Below the pieces are notes generated by a model. It did no database searches, had not been told where the DNA came from, and was given only the letters and a program-made list of their open reading frames with translations. A stretch of DNA of 42,242 nt from Desulfofundulus thermobenzoicus (GTDB lineage: Bacteria > Bacillota > Desulfotomaculia > Desulfotomaculales > Desulfovirgulaceae). How positions within the stretch are numbered: the stretch's first letter is position 1; each line of letters begins with the position of its first letter. This document shows, in pieces, positions 14,744 to 23,836 of the stretch. The stretch covers positions 1 to 42,242 of the forward strand of contig NZ_WHYR01000030.1 of the NCBI RefSeq assembly GCF_009428905.1. Direction: 5' to 3'. A program made the translations under genes and the position numbers.

Positions 14744-15623
14744 GGGGGTTGAGATGATGAAACAGGATGAGATTGGCCAGCTGATAAACGCCTTCGGTCA
14801 GATGCGGCAGAACCTGGCCCGTTTAATCGGTGAACTGGCGGAGGAGGCCCGGGAGGCGTCGGATCTGGCCGGGCAGCTTTCCAGTGCCACCGATCAAATA
14901 TCGCAAGGGGCTACGGAAACGGCCAGTGCGGCAGTGGAAATATCAGCCAGCGTGGAGGAGGTGGCCTCCCGGGCGGAAGCGGTGACCAAAACGGCAGCCC
15001 GGGCGGCTTCCCTGGCTGAAGAGGGCGGGCGGAAAATGGATGAGGTGAGCCGGCAGATCCGCACCATGCATGATACCACCCGCCAGGCGGTGGAAAGGGT
15101 GGAACGGTTTGCCCATATTTCGGAGCAGATAGGGGAGATACTGGGGATTATCAGCAATATCGCCGGCCAAACCAATCTTTTGGCCTTGAACGCGGCCATT
15201 GAAGCGGCCCGGGCCGGGGAGCACGGCCGGGGTTTTGCCGTGGTGGCCGAGGAGGTGCGCCGGCTGGCGGAGCAGTCGGCCTCATCGGCGGAGGAAATCA
15301 GAAATCTGGTTACCACTATCAGGGAAGAAATCAGCGAGGTAACCACTCTGATGGAAGGGTCGGCCCGGGAGGCGGACCGGGGGCTGACGGTGGTGGAGGA
15401 AGCGGGTACCGCCTTTAAGGAAATCCTGGGGTCGGTGCGGGAAGTGGATTCCCAGGTAAGCGATGTGGCGTCTGCTTCCCGGCAGGTATCCGAGGCAGTG
15501 CAGAACATTGCTGCCTCCACCCAGGAGCAAAGCGCCCTGCTGGAGGAGACCGCCAGCACCATTGCCACCCTTTCCGGCATGGCTGAAAAACTAAAGGGCA
15601 TGGCCGCCCGCTTTGCGGTCTAA
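14709..15623 (+). CDS. 3' part of the same chemoreceptor: methyl-accepting signalling domain
   Basis: From about residue 15 ([14 protein letters not shown]) the HAMP domain is completed, followed by the long coiled-coil hairpin. The tip is [27 protein letters not shown], diagnostic for methyl-accepting proteins that contact CheA/CheW. If translated on its own, ATG 14754 or 14757 with the GAGGGGG before it would make a soluble receptor-like protein. More likely the gene was once fused to the membrane part at 14411. Its last 33 bp overlap the convergent FtsA-like gene. Confidence 0.8.
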   Translation: MTALSYPVGEREGVEMMKQDEIGQLINAFGQMRQNLARLIGELAEEAREASDLAGQLSSATDQISQGATETASAAVEISASVEEVASRAEAVTKTAARAASLAEEGGRKMDEVSRQIRTMHDTTRQAVERVERFAHISEQIGEILGIISNIAGQTNLLALNAAIEAARAGEHGRGFAVVAEEVRRLAEQSASSAEEIRNLVTTIREEISEVTTLMEGSAREADRGLTVVEEAGTAFKEILGSVREVDSQVSDVASASRQVSEAVQNIAASTQEQSALLEETASTIATLSGMAEKLKGMAARFAV

Positions 15624-17738
15624 TCCGCTAATCTCAATGATATCCCCATCTTGCAAATCGTCGGTAAAGGCCGCCTCCCTGCCGTTCAGGACAAGGCGGA
15701 TGGGAGAAGTCAGCCGGGTGGGGTCAAGGTCTATATAATTGAAAATGTCTATAAAGATATAGCTGGAGCGGCCGGTCAGGGTTACCGGTGAACCGTTCAC
15801 TGTTACCGTTATGCCGGCGTCACCTGGGGCCGCCGTCTGTGCCTCCCGATTTTCTTCGACCGGCGGCGTATCGGGGTTTGGATTGAACCCGCCGGCAAGA
15901 TCTCCGGATACGTGCCGTGGGCTGCTTTTCTTCGGCCGGTATTCCAGCCGGTCCCCCGCATGGAGCCGGTAATGGGAGGGAACCGGCTGATGGTTTACCA
16001 GCAGTTCCCAATTATTCATTGACTGCAGGTCGAGTTTTTCCCCATCCGCCCGGGGGCGGTTTTCCTGATCTGCACCCTGCAGGTATTCAATCAGCCACTG
16101 GTACAGTGGTTTTGCCGCGCATATTTCCACTGCACAGCCAGGGGTGACCTCCTGATCCGGACGGGCCGGTTCCCCGTTGATTAAGCAACTGGCCGGCGTC
16201 TGTATGGTTCTTTCGTTGACCTGTACGGTGATCAACCCCTGGGGCGGTAATAGGTCGGCGGCGGTGACCCGGGCGTCTGCGCCGTTTTCGGCTGGATGTA
16301 CCACTATGCGGTCCCCGTGATGCACCCTGGTTTGCAGGTGGGCTTCCCGGTTGTTCACCAGGATACGTGCCGGCCTGGACAGCTCTCCGTAAATCACCTG
16401 GCGTTGACCATTTAAGGTAAAAGCCAGGTTTTTGCCATTTTGACCAATGAGCAGGCGGGGGTTGAATCCGGTTAACGCCAGCACGTTGCCTACGGTGAAT
16501 TCCCGGGCGTTGAACAGCCGGTGCTCCACCCCGTTGACCATAATGTGGATAAAATCGTGGCCCATTTTACGCAGGGCCACCAGAGCTATACCGGCCACCG
16601 TAACGCCCTCGGGCCCCGGTATACAGTCCTCCTCCACCGTTAAAACCTGCCCCAGGCTCTTGCGGTCCCGCAGGACCACCCGGTTTTGGTCCAGTTCCAG
16701 GTGGCGGGCCAGTTTTTCCGTCAATCCGGGCACCTGTCCTCCGCCGCCCACGCAAAAGACGGAGCGGGGCGGCTTTCCACCGTTATGACTGCGGATCTGG
16801 GCGGCTATTTCCCCGGTGAGCTTTTCCATCGCCGGGTCGATCCGTTCCAGCAGTTCAGCGCAGGAGATGGTATTTTCCATACCCACGATATCGGTATAAT
16901 GGATATCCCGGCCCAGGAGTATTTCCCTTTTCATGCGTTCGGCGGTATCAAAGTCCACCAGGCAGGCCTGGACGATTTCCTCGGTTATTTCATCCCCGGC
17001 CACGGGAACCATGCCATAGGCGGTGATGGCGCCGTCCCTGGTGATGGCTATGTCGGAGGTGCCGGCGCCAATATCCACCAGGGCCAGGTTTAACAAACGG
17101 TAGTTTTCCGGGATGGCCACTTCTATGGCGGCAATGGGCTCCAGGGTGAGGCTCAAGGGTTCCAGGCCCACCCGCTGCAGCACGGTATAAAGGCTGTTGA
17201 CCACCGAACCGGGCAGGAAGGTGGCCAGGACATGGGCCCCCATGGTTGTTCCCCGGTGGCCCAGCAGGCTGGAAATGGGATAACCGTCCAGGTAATAAGT
17301 AACCACGCTGTAACCCACGCAGGTAAATTCCCCGGCATCGTCGGGCAGTTCGGCGGCCAGCTCCCGGTGGGCCTGCTGGATGGCCGCCAGTTCCAGGGCG
17401 TTGATTTGCGGCCAGTCAATTTCTTCCCCGGTTATTTCCTGATCCTGGCGGCAGGTTCTGGTAATCAGGGAGCGGCCGGCGGCGGCGATGGCCACATGGG
17501 TTAAGGGGAAGCCCAGTTCCTCCTCCAGCCCTTCCTTTACTTCCCGCACTGCTTCCGTTACGCCGGGAATGTCGTGGATCTGCCCGTCCAGCATGGTCCG
17601 CCGGCGGTGCTCCACCAGCCGCTGGGCGGCCACATGCAGCCGGCCGTCCCGAGGTACCGCCACCAGCCCGATTACGGTGCGGGTTCCTATATCCAGGGCG
17701 AATATGGTGTTTTCAGGAGAATACTTTTTGGCGCTCAT
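15591..17738 (-). CDS. Large FtsA/PilM-like ATPase with long beta-grasp-like C-terminal extension
   Basis: A 715-aa actin-fold protein. I choose ATG 17738 because a GGAAGGTATCAGGA site precedes it. The first ~380 residues follow FtsA: phosphate-1 motif [16 protein letters not shown] near the N-terminus, the SHS2-type insert, phosphate-2 [13 protein letters not shown], and the adenosine motif [12 protein letters not shown]. Instead of the short amphipathic tail of FtsA there are ~330 further residues. They hold repeated segments ending in 'xxGDxIxI'-like turns ([32 protein letters not shown]), which resemble ThiS/ubiquitin-type beta-grasp modules. No ftsZ or pil genes are adjacent. Role in division or envelope assembly is inference. 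Confidence 0.75.
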   Translation of the reverse strand: MSAKKYSPENTIFALDIGTRTVIGLVAVPRDGRLHVAAQRLVEHRRRTMLDGQIHDIPGVTEAVREVKEGLEEELGFPLTHVAIAAAGRSLITRTCRQDQEITGEEIDWPQINALELAAIQQAHRELAAELPDDAGEFTCVGYSVVTYYLDGYPISSLLGHRGTTMGAHVLATFLPGSVVNSLYTVLQRVGLEPLSLTLEPIAAIEVAIPENYRLLNLALVDIGAGTSDIAITRDGAITAYGMVPVAGDEITEEIVQACLVDFDTAERMKREILLGRDIHYTDIVGMENTISCAELLERIDPAMEKLTGEIAAQIRSHNGGKPPRSVFCVGGGGQVPGLTEKLARHLELDQNRVVLRDRKSLGQVLTVEEDCIPGPEGVTVAGIALVALRKMGHDFIHIMVNGVEHRLFNAREFTVGNVLALTGFNPRLLIGQNGKNLAFTLNGQRQVIYGELSRPARILVNNREAHLQTRVHHGDRIVVHPAENGADARVTAADLLPPQGLITVQVNERTIQTPASCLINGEPARPDQEVTPGCAVEICAAKPLYQWLIEYLQGADQENRPRADGEKLDLQSMNNWELLVNHQPVPSHYRLHAGDRLEYRPKKSSPRHVSGDLAGGFNPNPDTPPVEENREAQTAAPGDAGITVTVNGSPVTLTGRSSYIFIDIFNYIDLDPTRLTSPIRLVLNGREAAFTDDLQDGDIIEISGLDRKAGGHAL

Positions 17739-17945
17739 TCCTGATACCTTCCATCCGGGGGAAACGTTTAACAGCAATATTATACCATTTCACCGGTCGT
17801 TTGTAGAGGATCAAAGTTCGAGCCGCCGGGAGTTTTGGCCCGTGTTTTCCGCCCCGGCAGGAGATTTCCGTCCCATCACGAAGCTTATGGAATAAAGATG
17901 TTAATAAACGGGTACGCCATATTTTTAATTTCTGGAGGAAAATGT

Positions 17946-19187
17946 ATGCCCGGCATTGATCTGGCCCAGTTGCTGATCAACCTTTCCCTGGCCCTGGACT
18001 TTTCCCGCCGGGGTTTGATGCGCCACCACCAGCGGGTGGCCCTGATTGCCCTGCGCATTGGTGAGGCGGCGGGGTTAAATCGGGAAGAACGCTTCGATCT
18101 GTTTAAAGCAGCCATCATTCACGACGCCGGGGCGGTCACCTGGCCGGAGAAAGATGCCCTGGAGGTCTTCGATGTGCGTGCTCCCTGGGAACACTGTCGG
18201 AGGGGTTTTGACTTTGTTTCCGGGGTGGATTTACTGTACCCGGCGGCGGAGGTAATCTTCTGCCATCACGATCGCTGGCAGGGAGGCAATCCCTCCGGGA
18301 AGGCCGGGGCGGATATTCCCCTGGCCGCCAGGATTATTCACCTGGCCGACCGGGTGGATGTTTTGCTTACCGACCGGGAACATATTCTGGATCAAAGCAG
18401 TGGTATTATTCAGCGGATCCAGGGACTGGCCGGCAGGGTTTTTGATCCGGATTTGACGGGGCTGTTTACCCACCTGGCCCGGGCGGAGAGTTTCTGGCTG
18501 GATATTACTGCTCCCTGCCTATTGGAAAATCTGGCATCCCTGGTGGGCAGGCAGAACATGATCCTGGACCTTTCCCGCCTCATGCCTTTGGCTGCCCTTT
18601 TCGCCCGGGTGATCGATGCCAAAAGCCCCTATACTTACCGCCATTCCCGGGGAGTGGCTGCGGTGTCCCGTTTTCTCGCCGGCAGACTGGGGATGGAGGA
18701 AGGGGAGTGCCAGTTGATGGAGATGGCCGGATTGCTTCATGACCTGGGCAAGCTGACCGTACCGGAAGTTATCCTGGAAAAACCGGATAAATTGACCGCC
18801 AAAGAATTTAACCAGATCAAGCAACATACATACTATACCTACTGGCTGTTAAAACCGCTGGATCGCCAGTTGCCCCTGGCCCGGTGGGCCGCCTACCATC
18901 ATGAAAAATTGAACGGTACGGGTTATCCATTCCACCTGGACGGAGAATCCATATGTTTTGGTTCACGGATTATGGCGGTAAGTGATGTTTTTACCGCCTT
19001 GCGGGAGGACCGGCCATACCGGTCCGGTCTTTCCTGGTCCAGGATCGAACCCATTATGCAGGGACAGGTGCGGGAAGGCGCCCTGGATGGCCGGGTGGTG
19101 GAGGCGCTGCTGGACAGCCGGGTGGAGCTGGATGAGCTCTGGAACCGGCTGAGCGTAAGTGACGGAAAATCCGCAGGCCGTCTTTAG
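17946..19187 (+). CDS. Tandem HD / HD-GYP domain protein (probable c-di-GMP phosphodiesterase)
   Basis: A 413-aa cytoplasmic protein. ATG 17946 is chosen because GGAGG ends 7 nt before it. The N-terminal HD half keeps His27/28, His-Asp at 59-60 and HHDRWQGG at about 107-114, but with GGNP in place of GYP. The C-terminal half is a full HD-GYP: His233, HDLGK (265-269), His294, HHE (318-320) and GTGYP (324-328). HD-GYP enzymes hydrolyse c-di-GMP at a di- or trinuclear metal site. The first domain may be regulatory or a diverged catalytic unit. There is no receiver or sensor domain. A c-di-GMP-I riboswitch lies about 3.7 kb downstream. Confidence 0.88.
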   Translation: MPGIDLAQLLINLSLALDFSRRGLMRHHQRVALIALRIGEAAGLNREERFDLFKAAIIHDAGAVTWPEKDALEVFDVRAPWEHCRRGFDFVSGVDLLYPAAEVIFCHHDRWQGGNPSGKAGADIPLAARIIHLADRVDVLLTDREHILDQSSGIIQRIQGLAGRVFDPDLTGLFTHLARAESFWLDITAPCLLENLASLVGRQNMILDLSRLMPLAALFARVIDAKSPYTYRHSRGVAAVSRFLAGRLGMEEGECQLMEMAGLLHDLGKLTVPEVILEKPDKLTAKEFNQIKQHTYYTYWLLKPLDRQLPLARWAAYHHEKLNGTGYPFHLDGESICFGSRIMAVSDVFTALREDRPYRSGLSWSRIEPIMQGQVREGALDGRVVEALLDSRVELDELWNRLSVSDGKSAGRL

Positions 19188-19258
19188 GCGGATTCCCACG
19201 CAACCCGACCACTGACGTCGACGACAGACGGTATATTCGATGGAGGGAGGGGAGGGTA

Positions 19259-20032
19259 TTGATCCATTCCAGCGGTTTTTTTCTGGAAGGGGTATGGCGC
19301 TCTGTTCCGGGGGAGGGGAAGGAAGTACATATACTGGAAGAAGTAACGGGCCATTTTCCGGGCGGTGTCATTACGGCCCTGGTGGGACCTTCCGGTGCGG
19401 GCAAAAGTTCCCTTTTGCGTCTGTTAAACCGCCTGGATGAGCCGACCCGGGGCCGGGTTTTCTGGCAGGGCAGGCCCCTGACCGGTTATCCCGTTCGGGA
19501 GTTACGCCGGCAGGTGGGGATGCTCTTCCAGTCGCCGGTGCTCTTTCCCGGTACAGTGCAGGAGAACCTGTTTTACGGGCCCCGGGTCAACCATTTAAAC
19601 CATTTTCCCTCTCCAGAGGAACTGCTGGCCAAGGTGGGGCTGGGTGTTGAATTTGCACGGCGGGATGTGGGCAGCCTTTCCGGCGGTCAGGCCCAGCGGG
19701 TGGCCCTGGCCCGGGCCCTGGCCAACCGCCCGGCGGCCCTCTTGCTGGACGAGCCCACTTCGGCACTGGATCCCGATGCCCGGGATGAGATAGAAGCGCT
19801 GATTAAACAGCTGCAGGAGCGGGAAGCCCTGACGGTGGTGTGGATTACCCACGACGCCTCCCAGGCGTTGCGGGTGGCCGGGGTACTGGCCGTCATGCGA
19901 CAGGGTCGCCTGGTGGCCTGCGGTTCCAGGGATGATATTATTAATCAAAAAGAGGGGGAAATGGACCCCTGGGTAATCCATTTCCTGCAGGAGGGCAAGC
20001 ATGACCACAACGGTTGCTGCCGGCCTGAATAG
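19259..20032 (+). CDS. fetA: FetA/YbbL-type ABC transporter ATP-binding protein
   Basis: A 257-aa ATPase: Walker A GPSGAGKSS (43-51), Q-loop LFQSPVLFPG, signature LSGGQAQR, Walker B LLLDEPTSALD, H-loop ITHDAS. Start TTG 19259 sits behind a purine-rich GGAGGGAGGGGAGGG. It is paired with the membrane protein at 20340, and together they match the FetAB pair implicated in iron export and oxidative-stress resistance in Escherichia coli. The pairing is normally tight, but here 307 bp of repeat-containing DNA separate the genes. Substrate assignment is from family resemblance only. Confidence 0.85.
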   Translation: MIHSSGFFLEGVWRSVPGEGKEVHILEEVTGHFPGGVITALVGPSGAGKSSLLRLLNRLDEPTRGRVFWQGRPLTGYPVRELRRQVGMLFQSPVLFPGTVQENLFYGPRVNHLNHFPSPEELLAKVGLGVEFARRDVGSLSGGQAQRVALARALANRPAALLLDEPTSALDPDARDEIEALIKQLQEREALTVVWITHDASQALRVAGVLAVMRQGRLVACGSRDDIINQKEGEMDPWVIHFLQEGKHDHNGCCRPE

Positions 20033-20339
20033 AAGTCGGTCGTCGGATGTCAGAAGTCAGAGGTTCGAAACGCTTGCATTCATCTGCGGTCACATCTGCC
20101 GGACAGCACCACAGCTTGCTTTGGGCCGCCCAGCACTCACTGGCATACCAGGTTTTTGTGAAGAGGTATCAATTAAACCTGGAACACCGGGAGTAAAGCA
20201 GTATTCTGGTGAATGCCGGGTCGTGCGCGTCTTTTAATGCCGTGCCTTTATCTTAACCATTTCAGTGAACACTTACGCAGGTTATTTCAATAAAACTTAA
20301 TCGTAACGGCCGGCGGCCGTTTATCAGAGGTGAACGTTC
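20033..20339. other. Gap inside the fetAB pair with heptamer tandem repeats and an orphan frame
   Basis: The gap begins with four imperfect 7-bp tandem units, GTCGGTC-GTCGGAT-GTCAGAA-GTCAGAG (20035-20062). It ends with a hairpin AACGGCC-GGC-GGCCGTT (20303-20319) just before the fetB ribosome-binding site. A 78-aa frame starts at ATG 20001 behind a perfect AGGAGG and overlaps the fetA end. Its first residues, MTTTVAAGLN, look like a real start but the rest is unlike protein. This could be an original fetB start cut off by insertion of the repeat DNA. Confidence 0.45.
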
Positions 20340-21101
20340 TTGAGCAATACCGCCCTTGTCTCCACCCTGGCCATGGTGCTGGTGGCCGTTCTTTTATCCC
20401 TGTGGCAGCAACTGCGCCTGGAACGGGACCTGCTGGTGGGTACGGTGCGTACTTTCGTCCAGTTGCTGGCCATTGGCTACGTGCTAGCCTTTGTCTTTCA
20501 GCAGGACCGGTGGTATTTTACCGCCGGGGTATTGCTGCTGATGACCCTGGTGGCCACCCATAACGCCGCCGGCCGGGGCAAAGGGGTGCCCGGAATCTTC
20601 TGGCGGGTGATGCTGGCCATTGGGTTGGGGGAGACGGTTACCCTGGGAATCATGCTTTTGCTGCATATCATCGAAGGGACGCCCCGGTTTGTCATCCCCG
20701 TGGCCGGTATGATTGTGGGCAATGCCATGGTGGCCGCCGGCCTGGTGCTCAACCGCTTTCAGGCCGATATACGCCAGCGCCGGCCGGAGGTGGAAGCGGC
20801 CCTGGCCCTGGGCGCTTCGCCCCGGCAGGCGGTGGAAGGGGTCCTGCAGACGGCCGTAAAGGGCGGCATGATTCCCACCATTGATTCCATGAAGACCGTG
20901 GGCCTGGTTGCCCTGCCGGGGATGATGACCGGCTCCATCCTGGCCGGAGCCGATCCCCTGCTGGCAGTGAAGTATCAGATCATGGTCATGTTGATGCTCA
21001 GCAGCGCCACTGCCCTGTCCAGCATCACCCTGGGGTTTATCCTTTACCCGGCCTATTTCAACCAGGCCGAGCAGCTGGTCATACCCGTCGCCGTAAAATA
21101 A
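20340..21101 (+). CDS. fetB: FetB/YbbM-type (UPF0014) membrane permease
   Basis: A 253-aa integral membrane protein with about six to seven hydrophobic segments. Characteristic UPF0014 stretches include LRLERDLLVGTVRTFVQLLAIGYVL, MIVGNAM, ALALGASPRQA and the cytoplasmic-loop SMKTVGLVALPGMMTGSILAGADP, which contacts the ATPase. Start TTG 20340 has AGAGGTG about 8 nt upstream. It probably forms the channel for the ATPase encoded at 19259 and exports a metal such as iron. It is convergent with the permease gene at 21277. Confidence 0.88.
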   Translation: MSNTALVSTLAMVLVAVLLSLWQQLRLERDLLVGTVRTFVQLLAIGYVLAFVFQQDRWYFTAGVLLLMTLVATHNAAGRGKGVPGIFWRVMLAIGLGETVTLGIMLLLHIIEGTPRFVIPVAGMIVGNAMVAAGLVLNRFQADIRQRRPEVEAALALGASPRQAVEGVLQTAVKGGMIPTIDSMKTVGLVALPGMMTGSILAGADPLLAVKYQIMVMLMLSSATALSSITLGFILYPAYFNQAEQLVIPVAVK

Positions 21102-21235
21102 TGACAAGGGCCGTACCCTTGATGGTATGTTCTGGAATAAAAACAATTTTTTCACAACGCCCCGGCGGCTGGGGGAGGACGCAACCGCCATCTGGCAAAG
21201 ATCAAGGGTCCACAAAGCCGGTGGAACATTCCGGC

Positions 21236-21267
21236 AGCCCCGATGCCCTTAAATTATGGTCGGGGCT
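21236..21267. terminator. Hairpin in the convergent fetB / permease intergenic region
   Basis: Perfect 8-bp stem AGCCCCGA / TCGGGGCT with a 16-nt loop, between two convergent genes. A smaller hairpin, CAAGGG/CCCTTG (21105-21121), follows the fetB stop. Neither has a long U-run. Confidence 0.4.
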
Positions 21268-21276
21268 ACTCCCGGG

Positions 21277-22686
21277 TTACCGGTTGCCGGCCGTTACCCC
21301 GTCTTCTTTCCTTTTACCCGTCCTTTGAGCCAGGTTCAACAAAAGGGCCAGGACCAGTCCTATGCCCAGGGTGCTTACCAGCACCGGGGTTGTATTAAAC
21401 AGCTGCCAGGCCAGCAGATAAATGCTGGAGATGGCGATGGACAGGAGCATCAGGGGAAAGGCCACTTTGAAAAAGCCCAGGAAACTGATGGGTACACCCT
21501 TTTTCTCGGCCATGCCTACCACCACCACGTTGGCCGAAGCGCCGATGATGGTGCCGTTACCCCCCAGGCAGGCCCCCAGGGAAAGGGACCACCAGAGGAA
21601 GTTCAGGTTTTCCATACCCCCCAGACGGCCCATCTCCTGAATCAGGGGAATCATGGTGGCCACAAAAGGGATGTTATCCACAAAGGCCGAGGCCACCGCC
21701 GAAAGCCATAAAATAAGCATCCCGGCTGCTACCAGCCGTCCTTCGGTGATATCCAGGGCGTAATGGGCAACGGTTTCGATGACCCCCACTTCTTCCAGCC
21801 CGCCCACCAGGGCGAACAGTCCGATAAAGAAAAAGATTACCGGCCATTCCACCGCGTGCAATGCATGTTCCGGGTCGGAGCGGGTGAACAGGAGCAGCAG
21901 AGCGGCACCGGAGAGGGCGATAACCGAGCTTTCCAGATGGAGAAACTGGTGGAGGGCAAATCCGGCAATGGTCAAACCCAGTACCACGAGGCAGGGTTTT
22001 AACAAGGCGGCGTCTTTGATCTCATCCAGTTCATTGAGTTCCGTGATGCTTTTCTGCCGCCCCGGTTGGGCCACCAGTTCCCGGCGGTAAATAACGCGCA
22101 GGATGAACACTGTAACAATGTAGATCACCACAACTACCGGGGTAAGATTAATTACAAAATCCATAAACCCCAGCTTTACGGCGCTGCCAATCATGATATT
22201 GGGCGGATCGCCGATGAGGGTGGCCGTACCGCCGATGTTGGAAGCAATAATTTCGGCAATCAGAAAAGGCAGGGGGCTTGTTTTTAGTTTTCGGGCGATG
22301 GCAAAGGTTACCGGCACAATGAGCAGCACCGTGGTTACATTGTCCAGGAAAGCAGAAAGCACGGCAGTGACCAGGGAAAGGGAAGCCAGAATGGCCAGCG
22401 GTTCGCCCCGGGCCGCTTTGGCCGCCCGGATGGCCAGGTATTCAAAAATTCCCGTTTCCCGGGTAACGCCCACAATGATCATCATGCCCGTCAACAGGCC
22501 GATGGTATTCCAGTCAATATAGTGAACGGCCAGTTCCGGGGTGATAATACCGGCTATTATCACCACGGCCGCGCCGCAAAAGGCGGCCACCGTACGGTGA
22601 ATTTTTTCGGAAATAATGATGGCGTAGGTGAGCAAAAAAACCGCTGTGGCCAGAATAACCTGGAATTGACCCGACAAATCTTTCAT
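21277..22686 (-). CDS. ArsB/NhaD (SLC13-like, ion transporter superfamily) permease
   Basis: A 469-aa membrane protein with ~11 helices and the internal duplication typical of the ion transporter superfamily: DNVTTVLLIVPV and GGTATLIGDPPNIMIG in the first half, DNIPFVATMIPL and GNGTIIGASANVV in the second. The DPPN segment is common to ArsB, NhaD and P-protein families. The substrate (Na+/H+, arsenite or an organic anion) cannot be told from sequence alone. AAGGAG touches ATG 22686, so TTG 22677 (9 nt spacing) is a possible alternative start. Expression is probably controlled by the c-di-GMP-type riboswitch upstream. There are no arsenic genes beside it. Confidence 0.85.
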   Translation of the reverse strand: MKDLSGQFQVILATAVFLLTYAIIISEKIHRTVAAFCGAAVVIIAGIITPELAVHYIDWNTIGLLTGMMIIVGVTRETGIFEYLAIRAAKAARGEPLAILASLSLVTAVLSAFLDNVTTVLLIVPVTFAIARKLKTSPLPFLIAEIIASNIGGTATLIGDPPNIMIGSAVKLGFMDFVINLTPVVVVIYIVTVFILRVIYRRELVAQPGRQKSITELNELDEIKDAALLKPCLVVLGLTIAGFALHQFLHLESSVIALSGAALLLLFTRSDPEHALHAVEWPVIFFFIGLFALVGGLEEVGVIETVAHYALDITEGRLVAAGMLILWLSAVASAFVDNIPFVATMIPLIQEMGRLGGMENLNFLWWSLSLGACLGGNGTIIGASANVVVVGMAEKKGVPISFLGFFKVAFPLMLLSIAISSIYLLAWQLFNTTPVLVSTLGIGLVLALLLNLAQRTGKRKEDGVTAGNR

Positions 22687-22828
22687 CTCCTTTCATGTCC
22701 GTCGTGGATATTTTTTCGAAAAACCGTTCCTGTTACCGGAAAATTAAATTCCGGTTGGCATTGAAACTCTCCGCCGTTTAACCTTTTGGTGGGAAACTTT
22801 TCTCTTAACCACCCCCTGTTTAAGGGCA

Positions 22829-22860
22829 AAATAAGAAGGGGCAGTCCCAATGACTACCCC
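22829..22860 (-). terminator. Riboswitch expression-platform terminator
   Basis: Minus strand: GGGGTAGTC pairs with GACTGCCCC (one G-U) around ATTGG, followed by TTCTTATTTT. It starts right after the aptamer's closing helix and about 150 bp before the permease start, so it can end transcription before the gene. Confidence 0.75.
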
Positions 22861-22865
22861 CCCCG

Positions 22866-22964
22866 GCAGCCGGTACCGTTTCAGCCTGGCGATCATAGCC
22901 CTTCCGGACCGTAGACCCATGGCTTTAGCGTCCCGGGCTTTCGCCCGGTTTGCCCAACCCGACA
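22866..22964 (-). ncRNA. c-di-GMP-I (GEMM-I) riboswitch aptamer controlling the permease
   Basis: On the minus strand the order of conserved blocks is GGGCAAACC, then a P2 hairpin CCGGGC-GAAA-GCCCGG with the GNRA loop, GGGACGCTAAAGCC, then P3 with GGGTCTA and the closing CTATGATCGCCAGGCTG. These are the signature elements of GEMM-I RNAs, including the tetraloop and its receptor arm. Outer pairing GTCGG / CCGGC can form P1. The G in GGGCAAACC favours c-di-GMP over the cGAMP-binding variant, but ligand choice is not certain. The aptamer begins about 20 nt after the predicted transcription start and is followed at once by a terminator. Confidence 0.88.
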
Positions 22965-22988
22965 GGAATCATATGGTCTTGTTTTTAT

Positions 22989-23018
22989 ATTATAACGGCT
23001 ACCTGGCCGCGAAAGCAA
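22989..23018 (-). promoter_or_regulatory. Promoter of the riboswitch-permease transcript
   Basis: Minus strand TTGCTT (23013-23018) and TATAAT (22989-22994) with 18-bp spacing. Transcription would start near 22982, just before the aptamer. Confidence 0.75.
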
Positions 23019-23156
23019 CCGGAAATTGGCACTTCGATTTTAACGCATGATATCAATGAAAAAACGGTATGTCAGGCAGGTTTTTCCCTTCCGGTTGTAG
23101 AAGATATCTGTCAAAGATAGATAATATTGTTTAACTTAGAAGGAGGTATGGCAGGC

Positions 23157-23591
23157 ATGAAGATCCTGCTGGCTGTGGATGGTTCGGAAAATTCCCTGCG
23201 GGCCGCCAGGCAGGCTTTGCGCTTGAGCAAGCTGAACCCGGATATAACAGTTACCGCTTTGTATGTGGGCCCCTCCTGTTATGACCTTTTCCCCGAGCCC
23301 GGCATATGTGCCTGGATCCAGCAGAAGGAACTGGATCAGGAAATAGAAGCCCGGGCGGAAAAAGTCTTTGCCGCCGTGCAGGAGATTTTTGCCGGGGAAG
23401 GTCAACCTTTAACCACAGCTGTGGAACGGGGGGATACGGCGGAGGCCATCTGCCGGGTGGCCGGGGAAGGTGGCTTTGACCTGGTGGTGGTGGGCAGCCG
23501 TGGTTACGGGGATCTTAAGGGCATCTTTCTGGGCAGCGTCAGCCACAAGTTACTGCACCTTTGTTCCTGCCCGGTGTTGATTGTTAAGTAA
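23157..23591 (+). CDS. Universal stress protein (UspA family)
   Basis: A 144-aa alpha/beta protein. ATG 23157 is chosen, 10 nt after AAGGAGG, because the family usually starts MKILLAVDGSENS. ATG 23148 stands too close to the ribosome-binding site. The ATP-binding type motif G-x2-G-x9-GS is present near the C-terminus (GSRGYGDLKGIFLGSVS), as is the family ending CPVLIVK. Such proteins bind ATP as dimers and are induced by stress or respiratory change. The gene stands alone between the divergent riboswitch promoter and a nitroreductase gene. Confidence 0.9.
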   Translation: MKILLAVDGSENSLRAARQALRLSKLNPDITVTALYVGPSCYDLFPEPGICAWIQQKELDQEIEARAEKVFAAVQEIFAGEGQPLTTAVERGDTAEAICRVAGEGGFDLVVVGSRGYGDLKGIFLGSVSHKLLHLCSCPVLIVK

Positions 23592-23836
23592 TTAACCGGG
23601 GGTGGTTTGCCTGTGATTGAAGGTGCGGGTGAAAAAAAGTTGATGTATCAGGTGCTTTAACTTTACGGTGTCTGGGGCGGGTGTCTGTCCCAAAGGCTTC
23701 CGGTGGGTAAAATATTAATATGTCCGGTTTATCTATAAAATATCTTTTGCGAAATATCTCTTTTCGATGAACTTTTCTCCGTGGGATGTTAGATTAGGGG
23801 CATAATATAATTACCCTTACGCAGGAGGATGGATCC

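Noticed and set aside
17739..17777. Upstream start of the FtsA-like gene at 17777
   Set aside because: The extra 13 residues are not family-like, and the ATG at 17738 has a better ribosome-binding site.
17835..17945. N-terminal extension of the HD-GYP protein from 17835
   Set aside because: The region contains poor coding sequence, and GGAGG stands at the proper distance only from ATG 17946.
22850..23050. A 66-codon plus-strand open frame
   Set aside because: It lies across the minus-strand riboswitch and its promoter, has no ribosome-binding site and its composition is not protein-like.
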